A DNA stretch of 64,000 nucleotides from positions 1 to 64,000 of the forward strand of contig NZ_JAFBCZ010000031.1 in NCBI RefSeq assembly GCF_016907925.1, written 5' to 3'. The notes below the pieces were generated by a model. It was not told where the DNA came from. It did no database searches and saw only the letters and a program-made list of their open reading frames with translations. Shown piece after piece: positions 15,720 to 24,880 of this stretch; the first letter of the stretch is position 1; each line of letters starts with the position of its first letter. A program made the translations under genes and the position numbers. The stretch comes from Herpetosiphon giganteus. GTDB taxonomy: Bacteria > Chloroflexota > Chloroflexia > Chloroflexales > Herpetosiphonaceae.

Positions 15720-16655
15720 GAACGATTGGCCTTGCGAGCGTTCGTTGATTTTGGCCAATAAATCGACCTGCATGCCTTCGCGGGCCACAAATGCCAAGGG
15801 ATAGACCGCTTGGGCATCGGCCTCGATCTGGTCGATTTGGCTATCGGTGTGGGCTGGCTCGTGATGAAATAAGGCAATTTGCTTAATATTCGCCACATGC
15901 GCCAATTCGATTGCCATTTCCCATGTGCTATGGCCCCAGCCTTGGCGGCTGGCCTTGGGGTTGGCATATTCGGTTGGCGTATAGTGGGCATCGTGGATAA
16001 TTAATTCGCTATCACGGGCAAAATTCGCCAAGCGTTGATCGGTGCCAATATACGATTCAATATCGGTGGCGTAGACCGCGCTGACTCCATTTTGCTCAAC
16101 CCGATAGCACATCGAGCCGCCACGAGGGTGGCCTAACGAATGATAGGCGCGAATTTCCACCGCGCCAACAGGACATTGCTCATGCTCATCGTTGGCAATC
16201 CGCAGCGGCGTAGGCGCGTCTGCATTCCACCACAAACGCTCGCCACCTTCAATTAACAAGGTGCGACGGCGGGCCAACAAGCCTGGGCGTTCAGCCAGCA
16301 TTGAGTGCGATGAAGCGCTGGCCAACAATTCCCAAACCCGATCTTGGTAAAGATTCCACGGAGCCACGATATAGATCATCTGATCTTCGCGGTAGAGCGG
16401 GGGGAAATGCGGCAGGCCTTGAATATGATCATGGTGATAATGGGAAAGCAAAATCAAAATTGGGCGGGGATTGACTTGGTTTAATAATTGATGCCCAAGC
16501 TCCACAATGCCAGTGCCAGCATCAAAAATCAATTGCTGGCCTGCTACGCGCATTTCAACACACGAAGTATTGCCACCTGTTTTGCTAAACTCAGCGCCAG
16601 TGCTAGGATGACTGCCGCGCACTCCCCAAAATTGGGTTACAAATTCCTGCGTCAT
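15684..16655 (-). CDS. MBL-fold metallo-hydrolase
   Basis: 323 aa. The metallo-beta-lactamase signature is complete: 'LSHYHHDHIQGLP' (HxHxDH at 72-77), plus 'FDAGTGIVELG' and downstream His/Asp ('YATDIES', 'LIIHDAHYTPTEY', 'FHHEPAHTD'). The N-terminus 'QFWGVRGSHPSTGAEFSKTG' places it with the CpdA/PhnP-like branch (Lactamase_B_2), which contains phosphodiesterases. It has a second copy at 55061-55978. Together with the 2Fe-2S gene 23 bases upstream it may form a small operon. Its stop lies within the convergent M1 gene. Confidence 0.9.
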   Translation of the reverse strand: MTQEFVTQFWGVRGSHPSTGAEFSKTGGNTSCVEMRVAGQQLIFDAGTGIVELGHQLLNQVNPRPILILLSHYHHDHIQGLPHFPPLYREDQMIYIVAPWNLYQDRVWELLASASSHSMLAERPGLLARRRTLLIEGGERLWWNADAPTPLRIANDEHEQCPVGAVEIRAYHSLGHPRGGSMCYRVEQNGVSAVYATDIESYIGTDQRLANFARDSELIIHDAHYTPTEYANPKASRQGWGHSTWEMAIELAHVANIKQIALFHHEPAHTDSQIDQIEADAQAVYPLAFVAREGMQVDLLAKINERSQGQSFSPVEPAIQPLA

Positions 16656-16678
16656 GAGTGCCCTCGATGTTGCAATGC

Positions 16679-16966
16679 TTACTCGTCACGTAATTCTACG
16701 ATAGGGGTATTGGTTAAGAGATGTTCATGCACAATTCGGTTAATCGCTGTGCCATTGAGTTGGCAATAGACGACCCGTCCGGGCTGAATGATTGCATTTG
16801 GGCCACGTTCACAGCGACCAAGGCAGTTGCTCAGACGTATTTCAACGGTTGCGTATAAATCGGCAGCAGCAAGTGCGTGCTCAAAACTGCGTTGCACCTC
16901 GGCCAGTTGGCTTCCACAGTGCAACCCATGACAAAGATAGATGCGATACGTTGATTGCTGATTCAT
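16679..16966 (-). CDS. Thioredoxin-like [2Fe-2S] ferredoxin
   Basis: 95 aa. The cluster ligands are Cys12, Cys17, Cys48 and Cys52 in the patterns C-x4-C and C-x3-C ('YLCHGLHCG', 'LSNCLGRCERGPN'). This is the arrangement of the thioredoxin-like [2Fe-2S] ferredoxins (as in NuoE and Aquifex-type Fd) found as free proteins in many bacteria. It is probably a soluble electron carrier; no partner enzyme is adjacent. It is upstream of the MBL hydrolase on the same strand, spacing 23 bp. Confidence 0.9.
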   Translation of the reverse strand: MNQQSTYRIYLCHGLHCGSQLAEVQRSFEHALAAADLYATVEIRLSNCLGRCERGPNAIIQPGRVVYCQLNGTAINRIVHEHLLTNTPIVELRDE

Positions 16967-17127
16967 TCAGTTTGCTATTTCACCCGTTCTCTATGGGTAT
17001 GATAGGCCAGCGCCTAGCTGCTGTCAACAGCAATCTACCCCTATTTTGGGTATAACCACGCTTTTTTAATTTTAGCCCAATCCCCATAATCTGCTAGCAG
17101 CGCTCGTTAATTGCTGCTTAAATAGCC

Positions 17128-17158
17128 AAGCTCTCAGGCTTATTTGGCCCGAGAGCTT
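17128..17158 (-). terminator. Hairpin after the histidine kinase operon
   Basis: On the minus strand AAGCTCTCGGGC, loop CAAATAA, GCCTGAGAGCTT (12 bp, one G-U), followed by GGCTATTT. It lies eight bases beyond the stop at 17166. Confidence 0.6.
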
Positions 17159-17165
17159 GCAGCAT

Positions 17166-18359
17166 TTATTGATGATTGACTGGCAGTTGTAGGGTGAATG
17201 TGCTGCCAACGCCGACGGTGCTTTCGAGGGCAACCGTGCCGTTGTGGGCCTCAGCAACGTGTTTGGCAATTACTAGGCCCAAGCCCGCTCCGCCAACGCT
17301 GGCCAAGGTATCATCCAAGCGCACAAATGGCTCGAAAATGCGTTCGAAATCGGCTTCGGGAATGCCCACGCCATTATCGCGAATCGAAACCCGCACCAAT
17401 TGATCATCTTGATAGACCGAAACTTGAATCACGCCGCCAGCATTGGTGTATTGGCTGGCATTCTCCAGTAAGTGGCGCACTGCATTATCAACGCCATGTA
17501 CATCCATATTGATCATCAAAGGCGTTTGGATGCCGCCAACATAGATATTGCGCACCAAGGTTTGGTTTTTCTCGCCAAAGGTTGGTTGCATATCGTTGCA
17601 AATCGATTGCACCACGCCGCGCAAATCTGCTTGGGCAAAATCCATTTGGTTGGAGCGCACTTGTTGCAGGTAAATCAGGTCGTTGATATGACGTAACAGC
17701 CGCGTGCTGTTGCGTTTCATCAATTCCAAGGCTTCGCGTTGGCCATCGTTAACGGGGCCAAGCGCTTGCATGTTCAGCAAATCCAGGTAGCCGTGAATGA
17801 CGGTTAATGGCGTGCGCAGCTCGTGTGAGATCGTCGCCAAGAAATCGTTTTTGGCCTGATCAAGCCGTGTCAGCCGCGTATTGGCATGCTCCAACTCGCG
17901 CACATGCGATTCCAAGCGCCCGACCAGTTGTTGGCTATATTCGCGCATGACGCTCGGTGCTTCGGCGGTTTCCAACAGCTCACGCGTGCCGCCAATGTAG
18001 CTGGCCACCAAATCGGGCAAGGCGCGCGGGTCGATTGGCTTGGAGATGTAGCCATCGCAGCCAGCAGCCAAGGCCCGTTCGCGATCGCCAGGTGTGGTGT
18101 TGGCGGTCAAGGCCACGATTGGCACATCTGCAAGTTGCGGCGTGGCTTTGAATTTGGTGGTTAATTCGTAGCCATTCAAGCCTGGCAAATTAATATCCAT
18201 CAGAATCAAATCTGGGCGATCAGTTTGGGCCGATTTCCAACCTTCGTTGCCGTCATTGGCGATGATAATCTGATAGCCACGGGTTGCAAGTACCCGCCGA
18301 ACCAAGCGTTGATTATCGTGATTATCTTCAATGTAGAGAACCCGCGTCGAACCTGCCAT
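17166..18359 (-). CDS. Hybrid receiver-histidine kinase
   Basis: 397 aa. The order is inverted compared with usual hybrids: an N-terminal receiver (1-120; Asp12, phospho-acceptor Asp55 in 'LILMDINLPG', Lys108 in 'YISKPID'), a helical linker (130-170), HisKA with phospho-acceptor His179 ('[19 protein letters not shown]'), and a complete HATPase_c domain (N box 'NAVRHLLENASQYT', G boxes 'DNGVGIPE', 'GGAGLGLVIAK'). No transmembrane helix, so it is cytoplasmic. It is 24 bp downstream of the 877-aa membrane sensor kinase on the same strand, so the receiver may accept phosphate from that kinase, making a two-step relay. Confidence 0.95.
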   Translation of the reverse strand: MAGSTRVLYIEDNHDNQRLVRRVLATRGYQIIIANDGNEGWKSAQTDRPDLILMDINLPGLNGYELTTKFKATPQLADVPIVALTANTTPGDRERALAAGCDGYISKPIDPRALPDLVASYIGGTRELLETAEAPSVMREYSQQLVGRLESHVRELEHANTRLTRLDQAKNDFLATISHELRTPLTVIHGYLDLLNMQALGPVNDGQREALELMKRNSTRLLRHINDLIYLQQVRSNQMDFAQADLRGVVQSICNDMQPTFGEKNQTLVRNIYVGGIQTPLMINMDVHGVDNAVRHLLENASQYTNAGGVIQVSVYQDDQLVRVSIRDNGVGIPEADFERIFEPFVRLDDTLASVGGAGLGLVIAKHVAEAHNGTVALESTVGVGSTFTLQLPVNHQ

Positions 18360-18383
18360 GACGGTTATTTCCTTCTAACTAGG

Positions 18384-21017
18384 TTATTGCTGCTCAATTG
18401 GAGCTTGGGCGTTGGCGGTGGCAATCGCAAATGAGAAGGTGCTGCCAACCCCAACTTTGCTATCAACCCACAAATCTCCATCGTGCAAATCGACCAGACG
18501 GCGTGTAATTGACAGCCCCAAGCCTGACCCCAAAATACCTCTGGCGCTTGCATGCACTTGCTGAAACTCTTGGAAGAGTTTGCCCAAGGCTTCTGCATCC
18601 ATGCCAATGCCCGTATCTTGAACGCTAATCACAATCCAATCGCCGGGCAAAAGATAGTGCGAGCCAATTGGTGTGGCTTCGTGCACAATCCGCCGCGTTG
18701 CGCGCACCACAATTTGGCCGCGATCGGTAAATTTTACCGCATTTGAGATCAAGTTAATCACAATCTGGCGCAGCCGCGTTGGATCAACGTCCATGGGCGG
18801 TAAGTCGGGCGCAATGTCGATGCGCATGGTCACAGGCTTGGAATTCAGCCCGTGCATAATATCGACTGCCGATTGCACAACTGGCAGCACGGCGGTTGCT
18901 TCGCGGTGTAAGGCAAATTTGCCAGCTTCGATCCGCGCCATATCCAAAATATCGTTGATCAGATCGAGCAAATAGCGCCCATTTTTGTTGATTGTTTCTA
19001 GGTCTTCGCGCTGTTCTTCGACGATGACTGGCGAAAGTTCATCGATCAGCACGGTCGAGAAGCCAATAATTGCATTCAATGGCGTGCGTAATTCGTGCGA
19101 AATGCTGGCTAAAAACTGCGATTTCAGGCGATCAGCTGCTTGGGCACGGTCGAGGGCTTCGCGCAACTCACCAGTGCGTTGAGCCACCAAATCTTCCAAG
19201 TTTTGGAATGAGAAGGCGTTTTCAATCGTCAGGCCAACCATGTCGGCAAAGTTGAGCAACAAGGCTGCATCTTGCACGGTTACCAAGCGGCCTTGCTCGT
19301 AGTAATCGGCGGAAATCAGGCCCAACACTTTTTCACGGCCCAGAATCGGCGCTTGGACATACGAATCGCCGCCAGAAATAAATTGCTTGGACTGAATCAC
19401 TTGCGGGTGTTGCCATGGATTATCGACAATCACCGCTTGGCGCGATTTGATCACGCTAGCTTCGATGGTGTCGCTTTCAATCGTGATTGGGTCAGAGAGC
19501 GCCGAACGCATAAAATCGGATTCAAGCTCGTAGTTATTCGGGCCAAACGAGGCCGCCACAACTTCAATCAAATCGTCGCGCAGCAAATAGAGCACAGCGC
19601 GGTCAAAACCCAAGCGTTGACATAATAATTGAGGAATATGATCAAGCACCGTATTCAACGAGCGCAAGCGTTTCAATTCGTTGCTGGTTTCGTTGATCGC
19701 CGCCATTTGCTGGGCATTAACTTCCAAGGCATCGACTTTTTCGCGCAAGGCGGTGCTCATTTGATTAAACGAAAGGCTGAGGCGGCCAATTTCATCGTTG
19801 CCATGGACGACCAATTGTTGATCAAGCTGGCCTGAGGCGATGCGTTGTGCGCCAACCTCAAGCTCGCGCAACGGTCGAATGATCGTGCGCGCCAAGCCAG
19901 TTGCCAGAATGATGATCAACCCTGAGGCGATCAGCAACACAGCCAGAAAATTGCGGCGTAATTGCTGTTGCTCGCGTTCGATGGCCAAACTTGCATCGCG
20001 GGCAGGGCTAATCACGTCGTCGATCGGCAGCACCAAGGCCACCACCCAGCCAACCGTGCGCATTGGCGAGTAGGCCAGATAGCGGTCGCCGCCATCGAGT
20101 TGCAAGCGGGTTACGCCCGGCAGATTATTGCGAATATTTTCGCGCAATGAAGCAAAATTCGGATCGTCGCTCTCAAACAGATTTTGCTTTTGAAAGGTTT
20201 CATCCCAGCGCGTATTGCCAGCCTCAAGCTCAGGCCGAATCAAAATATTGCCATCGTGATCCATCACAAAGGCATAGCCCGAGGTGCCAGCATCGATTCG
20301 CAGCACATCAGATTGAATCGTGGTCAGCAGCAAATCCATGCCAATGACCCCGATTAATTGATCGTTGACTTTGACTGGGGCAGAAACCGTAATGTTGAGC
20401 TGCTTGGTCACTGCATCGACGTAGGTGCCGATCCAGGTTGGGCCGTTGGCAGCTTCGGCGGCCTGATACCACGGGCGTTTGCGGGCATCGAAGCCATCGG
20501 GCAACACGCTGACCACCCGCACATCATCGAGCACCATCACACCTTCCTTCGTGGCCAAATAGCCAAAGGAAATTAATGGGTTCAGGTTGACGTTACTTTG
20601 GAGTGCGCCAGTGATTTGGCGCGCACGGGCTACGGTCAGCCGTAGTTGATCGGGTGGGATCAGGGTCGGGCCGCTGCCAGCCAGCCAAAACGGGTCGGGC
20701 CGTGTATCGGCCAGCCGATCAAGTGGGCGGCTAAAGGCCTGTTGGGTGATGTTGACCATGGTTTGGACTTGGCGCTGCACACTCAATAAAGCCTGGTCAT
20801 ACAACTCGGCTTTATCGATTGCCCGACTCATGAGCATATTTTCTGCTTGGAGTAAGAGGGTGTTTTCGCTTTGCTTAACTGCTGCCGAGCGGGCTTGGGA
20901 GATGCCATTCAGGCTCAACCAGCCAACAATAATCAGCGCTGGCAGCGAAACTCCTAATGCCAGCAACAAAACCCGTGCTTGAACCCCAAAACGAACATTT
21001 CGTGGTTGTGATGTCAT
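18384..21017 (-). CDS. dCache-HAMP-GAF histidine kinase
   Basis: 877 aa. TM1 (about 16-36, 'VLLLALGVSLPALIIVGWLS'), an extracytoplasmic double Cache domain ('AGTSGYAFVMDHDGNILIRP', 'PWYQAAEAANGPTWIGTYVD'), TM2 (about 350-372), HAMP (to about 430), a GAF domain (about 450-610, 'LCQRLGFDRAVLYLLRDD'), HisKA with His near 638 ('[18 protein letters not shown]') and HATPase_c ending in 'GVGSTFSFAIATANA'. It senses an external small molecule through Cache and an internal signal through GAF. It forms an operon with the hybrid kinase downstream. No dedicated output regulator follows. Confidence 0.95.
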   Translation of the reverse strand: MTSQPRNVRFGVQARVLLLALGVSLPALIIVGWLSLNGISQARSAAVKQSENTLLLQAENMLMSRAIDKAELYDQALLSVQRQVQTMVNITQQAFSRPLDRLADTRPDPFWLAGSGPTLIPPDQLRLTVARARQITGALQSNVNLNPLISFGYLATKEGVMVLDDVRVVSVLPDGFDARKRPWYQAAEAANGPTWIGTYVDAVTKQLNITVSAPVKVNDQLIGVIGMDLLLTTIQSDVLRIDAGTSGYAFVMDHDGNILIRPELEAGNTRWDETFQKQNLFESDDPNFASLRENIRNNLPGVTRLQLDGGDRYLAYSPMRTVGWVVALVLPIDDVISPARDASLAIEREQQQLRRNFLAVLLIASGLIIILATGLARTIIRPLRELEVGAQRIASGQLDQQLVVHGNDEIGRLSLSFNQMSTALREKVDALEVNAQQMAAINETSNELKRLRSLNTVLDHIPQLLCQRLGFDRAVLYLLRDDLIEVVAASFGPNNYELESDFMRSALSDPITIESDTIEASVIKSRQAVIVDNPWQHPQVIQSKQFISGGDSYVQAPILGREKVLGLISADYYEQGRLVTVQDAALLLNFADMVGLTIENAFSFQNLEDLVAQRTGELREALDRAQAADRLKSQFLASISHELRTPLNAIIGFSTVLIDELSPVIVEEQREDLETINKNGRYLLDLINDILDMARIEAGKFALHREATAVLPVVQSAVDIMHGLNSKPVTMRIDIAPDLPPMDVDPTRLRQIVINLISNAVKFTDRGQIVVRATRRIVHEATPIGSHYLLPGDWIVISVQDTGIGMDAEALGKLFQEFQQVHASARGILGSGLGLSITRRLVDLHDGDLWVDSKVGVGSTFSFAIATANAQAPIEQQ

Positions 21018-21120
21018 AGGCCAACGCCCCGTGTATTGCTGGAAGCAGAGTCAGATCTGTAGGTATTTTTGGTGGCCTCTAGTGTAGCATAAAATGCTTG
21101 ATTGGTGGATGGATGTTTTT

Positions 21121-21360
21121 TGATCCACGAAGGACACGAAGAGCACGAAGAACGAAAACCACGAAGATCGCGAAGATCGCGAAGATTAAGTTTTTTAGCC
21201 ACGAATTGCACGAATTGCACGAATAATTATTTTTCAATAGCCAACAGCCTAGAGCCTGACCCTTGACCCCGCTTCCCGATCCCCAGCACCTGACCCCCGA
21301 TACCCGACCCTTCGGCTATTGGCTTTCATCCTTCATCCCTCATCCTTCATCCTTTCGCTA
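21121..21360. repeat. Composite intergenic short-tandem-repeat tract
   Basis: A 406-bp gap (21018-21423) without a gene. It contains 9-bp units built on 'cacgaagag' (21125-21185), cacgaattg units (21199-21221), a stretch of 'tgaccc' words, and 7-bp units tcatcct/tcatccc (21325-21353). Similar tracts occur at 24048, 27830, 53258 and 57245. The gap also holds the promoters of the divergent kinase operon and transporter, not resolved. Confidence 0.8.
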
Positions 21361-21423
21361 TGCTCTATGTGATTTTTGCTTGTATACTTTGATCTGATTC
21401 TCTGGTGCTTTGGGAGGCATTGC

Positions 21424-22599
21424 ATGAGCGAACACCAGTCGGAGCAAGCGCTTGGCGTGGATAGTCCGGCCACGCGCTCATTATTGCAACGCAATCGTTG
21501 GTTGCGGCGCTTGATGAAATTGGGATTTGTGGTAGTTGGCCTGTTCTTCTTTATTTTGGCGTTGCGGCTGTTAAGTAAAGGCGCAGGCGGGTTGGGGCCG
21601 TTTCTTACCAAAACGTTGGGAATTGAAAATGCGCTCAATACGCTGGGCTTTGGCTGGCTGTTTGCCTATGGCGTGTTGAGTGGCTCGCCAGTGGCGGGGA
21701 TTGCGCTTTCGTTTCTCGATAGCAAAGTCATCGATCCGCTGCAAGCCTTTACCATGATTACTGGTTCGCGGCTTGGCGCATCATTTATTGTGTTGGTGAT
21801 TGGCTTCATCTACTTTTTGCGGGGCCGAGAAAAAGCCGCCTCGCTCTCGATTGGCGTGCTGGCGCTGAGCGTAACGGCCACTACCTACATTCCGGCCTTG
21901 GCGATTGGCTATTGGCTGCTGACCGATAGCGGCCTCGACCAAGTGCGAATTGCCTTGCCATCGGCGATTTTCGATTTTGTCGAGCAGGTGTTTGACCCAA
22001 TTGTGGCTTGGCTGCTGCGCACAATTGATGGCGGAATTGTGAATATTTTTGGCGCAACTCCTGCAACCAGCGGCGTGCTGCCAGCAACCAGCGTGTTGGT
22101 GTTTATTATTGGAGTGGGCACGCTGCTCTTTGCATTTAGCCTTTTGGATAAAGCACTACCGCAAGTTGATGCTGAACATAATGCTTTTGGTCGCATCGGC
22201 GGCTTGATTTATCGGCCTTGGGCAATGTTTTTGCTGGGTGCGTTCGTCACCTCATTAACCTTATCGGTTTCGGTTTCGCTTTCGATTTTGGTGCCACTTT
22301 CGGCGCGCGGCTTTATTCGGCGCGAAAATACCCTGCCCTACATTATGGGAGCCAACATCACCACCTTTATCGATACGCTGGTGGCCTCATTGTTGATCAA
22401 AGATCCATTTGCTTTTACAGTGGTGCTGGCCGAAATTATCAGCATTAGTGTGATTTCATTAATTATTTTGCTGTTCCTCTATCGCCCGTATGAGCGGTTA
22501 ATTCTGCGCTTGCTTGATCGGGTGGTCAACGACACACCGATGTTGGTGACATTTATGGTGGTGATGGTCGTGACTCCGATTCTGCTGTTATTTATCTAG
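21424..22599 (+). CDS. Na/Pi-cotransporter-type membrane protein
   Basis: 391 aa from ATG 21424 (GGGAGG before it; an in-frame ATG at 21376 lies in the repeat region and is rejected). About nine hydrophobic segments. Two inverted halves each contain a Ser-rich re-entrant motif: 'GSPVAGIALSFLDSKVI...ITGSRLGAS' in the first and 'SLSVSVSLSILVPLSARG' with 'YIMGANITTFIDT' in the second. This matches the PF02690-like Na+/phosphate symporter duplication (GANI-T-T). No phosphate regulatory (PhoU) domain is attached, unlike YjbB. Eight bases downstream is a universal stress protein gene, probably co-transcribed; the pairing may mean that the second protein regulates the transporter. Confidence 0.85.
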   Translation: MSEHQSEQALGVDSPATRSLLQRNRWLRRLMKLGFVVVGLFFFILALRLLSKGAGGLGPFLTKTLGIENALNTLGFGWLFAYGVLSGSPVAGIALSFLDSKVIDPLQAFTMITGSRLGASFIVLVIGFIYFLRGREKAASLSIGVLALSVTATTYIPALAIGYWLLTDSGLDQVRIALPSAIFDFVEQVFDPIVAWLLRTIDGGIVNIFGATPATSGVLPATSVLVFIIGVGTLLFAFSLLDKALPQVDAEHNAFGRIGGLIYRPWAMFLLGAFVTSLTLSVSVSLSILVPLSARGFIRRENTLPYIMGANITTFIDTLVASLLIKDPFAFTVVLAEIISISVISLIILLFLYRPYERLILRLLDRVVNDTPMLVTFMVVMVVTPILLLFI

Positions 22600-22607
22600 G
22601 ATCAACT

Positions 22608-23438
22608 ATGAAGCCTTTTAATTTAATGATTTACCTTGATGGCTCTTCGGCGGCGCGACGCATGGTGGCCTATCTTGCGCCACTGGCCCGCCAAGCCCAT
22701 GTCAACACCACCTTTTTGGTTGATGAAGCGCATCAAGATGAAGCCGACATGTATTTTTTCAATGCTGAGCAATTGTTGCAAAGCGACCATGCACCAACCA
22801 GAACTATGCGCGGCGCAACCCCAGAACGGGCGATTGTGCTCGAAACCCGCGCCAGTCAGCCCGATTTGGTCGCCTTTGGTCCATTGCGCAAGGAAGGTTG
22901 GCGGCGTTGGCTTGGCCAATCGGCAATCGGCTCGTTGGCACGCCGTTTAACTTGCTCGATGTTGTTGATGCAAGGTCGACCTAACGAATTGCGTCGCGCA
23001 TTGGTCTGCGCAGCAGGAGGGCCAGCAACCTTGCACGATGCCCAAATGACGGCCTCAATTATCGGGCCACTCGGCGGCCAGGTCACGATTTTGCACATTG
23101 TTTCGCAATTGTCGCTGACCTACAAGCCCGAAGAGCGCGACCCTGAGCGCTTGGCTGATTTGGTGATGGAAAAACAGGGCGAAGTTGCACGCAACATTGC
23201 TGCCGCCAAAACGATTTTGACCGAGCGTGGGGTGGCGACCAGCGTGCGCATTCGCGCAGGCATGGTGCTCGAAGAAATTCAAGCAGAGCTTAAAACTGGC
23301 GGCTACGATCTCTTGGTGATTGGTGCCCATCGCGCGCGCACGCCGCTGGATCGGGTGTTGCTTGAAGATGTTAGCGCGGAGATCTTGTTTAATAGCCCAA
23401 TTCCTGTTTTACTTGTACAAAATACCAGCGATTTCTAA
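22608..23438 (+). CDS. Universal stress protein-family protein (two Usp-like halves)
   Basis: 276 aa. The C-terminal half (about 130-275) is a clear UspA domain: 'LVCAAGGPATLHDAQMTASI', and the ATP-binding signature 'LLVIGAHRARTPLDRVLLED' followed by 'SAEILFNSPIPVLLVQN', like the G-x2-G-x9-G(S/T) of ATP-binding Usps but with Ala/Arg substitutions. The N-terminal half has a weaker Usp-like pattern ending in 'SAIGSLARRLTCSMLLMQ'. Cytoplasmic. Follows the transporter gene by eight bases, and the pabA-like gene starts 21 bases after the stop, so all three may be one transcript. Confidence 0.85.
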   Translation: MKPFNLMIYLDGSSAARRMVAYLAPLARQAHVNTTFLVDEAHQDEADMYFFNAEQLLQSDHAPTRTMRGATPERAIVLETRASQPDLVAFGPLRKEGWRRWLGQSAIGSLARRLTCSMLLMQGRPNELRRALVCAAGGPATLHDAQMTASIIGPLGGQVTILHIVSQLSLTYKPEERDPERLADLVMEKQGEVARNIAAAKTILTERGVATSVRIRAGMVLEEIQAELKTGGYDLLVIGAHRARTPLDRVLLEDVSAEILFNSPIPVLLVQNTSDF

Positions 23439-23459
23439 ACCGCGATCAAGGAGTGTGCC

Positions 23460-24074
23460 ATGGCCGTCTTGCTACTCGATAACTACGATTCCTTTACCTA
23501 TAATTTGTATCAATATTTCTGCGAACTTGGGGCCGAGGTTGTGGTTAAACGCAACGATGAAATCGAGGTCGATGACATTCGCACGATGGAAACAATCGAT
23601 CGGATTGTGATCTCGCCTGGGCCGTGCACGCCAGCAGAAGCGGGCATTAGCGTGCCGCTGATTCGCGAATTGTGCATGGAATATCCAATTTTGGGCGTGT
23701 GCTTGGGCCATCAATCGATTGGCGCAGCCTTTGGCGGGCGAGTGATTCGCGCTCCCCAATTACGCCACGGCAAAACTTCACCAATTACCCATTTGAATGT
23801 TGGGATTTTCGCTGGCGTGCCATCGCCATTCACCGCCACCCGCTATCACTCGTTGATTGTCGAAGAAGCCAGCTTACCCAGCGATCTTGAGGCAACCGCG
23901 TGGAGCGATGATGGCTTGATTATGGGCTTGCGCCACCGTAGCTTGCCAATCGAGGGCGTGCAATTCCACCCCGAATCGATTATGACTGAGCATGGCAAAG
24001 CCTTGCTGGCCAACTTCCTGAGCATTCCCAAGCCAGAATTGGCCGAAAGCAAGAGCATAGAACATAGAGCATAG
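23460..24074 (+). CDS. pabA: Glutamine amidotransferase of anthranilate/aminodeoxychorismate synthase
   Basis: 204 aa. Class I GATase: '[16 protein letters not shown]' at the start, nucleophile Cys81 ('[11 protein letters not shown]'), His170 and Glu172 ('[13 protein letters not shown]'). This is TrpG/PabA, supplying ammonia to chorismate for anthranilate or aminodeoxychorismate. No trpE/pabB or trp genes are adjacent; folC 4 kb downstream favours folate (pabA), but dual use is common. The last ten residues ('[10 protein letters not shown]') are encoded by the same 7-bp repeat (agagcat/agaacat) that fills the following intergenic region, so the natural C-terminus was overwritten or extended by the repeat. 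Confidence 0.9.
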   Translation: MAVLLLDNYDSFTYNLYQYFCELGAEVVVKRNDEIEVDDIRTMETIDRIVISPGPCTPAEAGISVPLIRELCMEYPILGVCLGHQSIGAAFGGRVIRAPQLRHGKTSPITHLNVGIFAGVPSPFTATRYHSLIVEEASLPSDLEATAWSDDGLIMGLRHRSLPIEGVQFHPESIMTEHGKALLANFLSIPKPELAESKSIEHRA

Positions 24075-24245
24075 AACATAGCATTTGGGGGTCAGGGGTC
24101 AGAGGTCAGGAATAAATTCCGTGAATTTGTGGCTAAAAACAGCTTCGCGATCTTCGCGTCCTTCGCGGTTCCAAGCTATAGGCTTCAGGCTCTGGGCTAT
24201 TGGGAATAAGACCAAAAGCCAAAAGCCAAAAGCCAAAAGCCATTA
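24048..24245. repeat. Composite short-tandem-repeat tract reaching into pabA
   Basis: 7-bp units agaacat/agagcat (24053-24080), 'tcaggggtcagaggtcagg', the reverse-orientation 9-bp family ('cttcgcgatcttcgcgtcc', 24140-24167) and 8-bp units 'aaaagcca' repeated four times (24212-24241). The gap before the antitoxin gene is otherwise empty. Confidence 0.8.
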
Positions 24246-24272
24246 ATCATAAATTGAATTGAGTTTTGCCCT

Positions 24273-24485
24273 ATGCAACAATTAACATTAAAACCAGAAG
24301 AAGTGCCCGCCAATTTAGCTGAATGGCTGCAAGCCAGCCAACAAACCACCATCTTAGTTGCTGTTGAGCTTGATGCAGAGGGCTACCTTTCGCTGCAAGC
24401 CTTGCCAGAAGTTGATCCGCAGCTTGTGCCTCGGGTGCGCAAAGCCATGGCCCAATATGCCGAGACCTTGCGGAGGCTGCTGTGA
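24273..24485 (+). CDS. Small protein upstream of two Doc toxins; probable antitoxin
   Basis: 70 aa, short and charged at the C-terminus ('RVRKAMAQYAETLRRLL'), with a beta-like core 'TILVAVELDAEGYLSLQAL'. It has no recognisable Phd/YefM ribbon pattern. Its stop overlaps the GTG start of the first Doc gene (GTGA at 24482-24485), so translation is coupled. The position and stoichiometry suggest that it is the antitoxin of the module. Confidence 0.6.
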   Translation: MQQLTLKPEEVPANLAEWLQASQQTTILVAVELDAEGYLSLQALPEVDPQLVPRVRKAMAQYAETLRRLL

Positions 24486-24880
24486 CCCAGTATCTTGGCC
24501 TGACTGATGCTTTTATGCTGCAAGCCATGGTTATTCAACATATCGGCGGTATTCATGGCATTACCGAACAAGGCTTTGAAAAGTTAGCGACAGCCTTGGC
24601 TGTGCCGCAACAAACCATGTTTGGCGAAGATCTCTATCCTGATACATTTAGCAAAGCTGCTGCGCTTTTCGATGCGCTGGCGCATGGCCACTGTTTTAGC
24701 GATGGCAACAAACGCACAGCCTTGCTGGCGATGATTGAATTTTTGGCCCGCAATGGCTATGCCTTCAACACGCCCGACGACGATAGCCTGTACGATTGGA
24801 TTTTATTGGTAGCTGCTGAACGCGGCATGGATCGCGAACAGCAGGCCCAGTGGATTGAGCAACGTTGTGAGCAGTTATGA
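24482..24880 (+). CDS. Doc/Fic-family toxin (first copy)
   Basis: 132 aa, GTG start overlapping the upstream stop. The Fic core motif is H70-C-F72-S-D74-G-N-K77-R ('GHCFSDGNKRTALLAMIEFL'), matching the HxFx[D/N][G/A]NKR pattern of death-on-curing (Doc) proteins. Doc phosphorylates EF-Tu to stop translation. The N-terminal inhibitory antitoxin-like helix is absent, so control is expected from the small upstream protein. Its stop overlaps the ATG of the next gene (ATGA at 24877-24880). Confidence 0.92.
   Translation: MTQYLGLTDAFMLQAMVIQHIGGIHGITEQGFEKLATALAVPQQTMFGEDLYPDTFSKAAALFDALAHGHCFSDGNKRTALLAMIEFLARNGYAFNTPDDDSLYDWILLVAAERGMDREQQAQWIEQRCEQL

Noticed and set aside
23460..24074. trpG with a linked tryptophan operon
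   Set aside because: No trpE, trpD or trpC nearby; the neighbour set does not support a trp operon, so pabA is used with caution.
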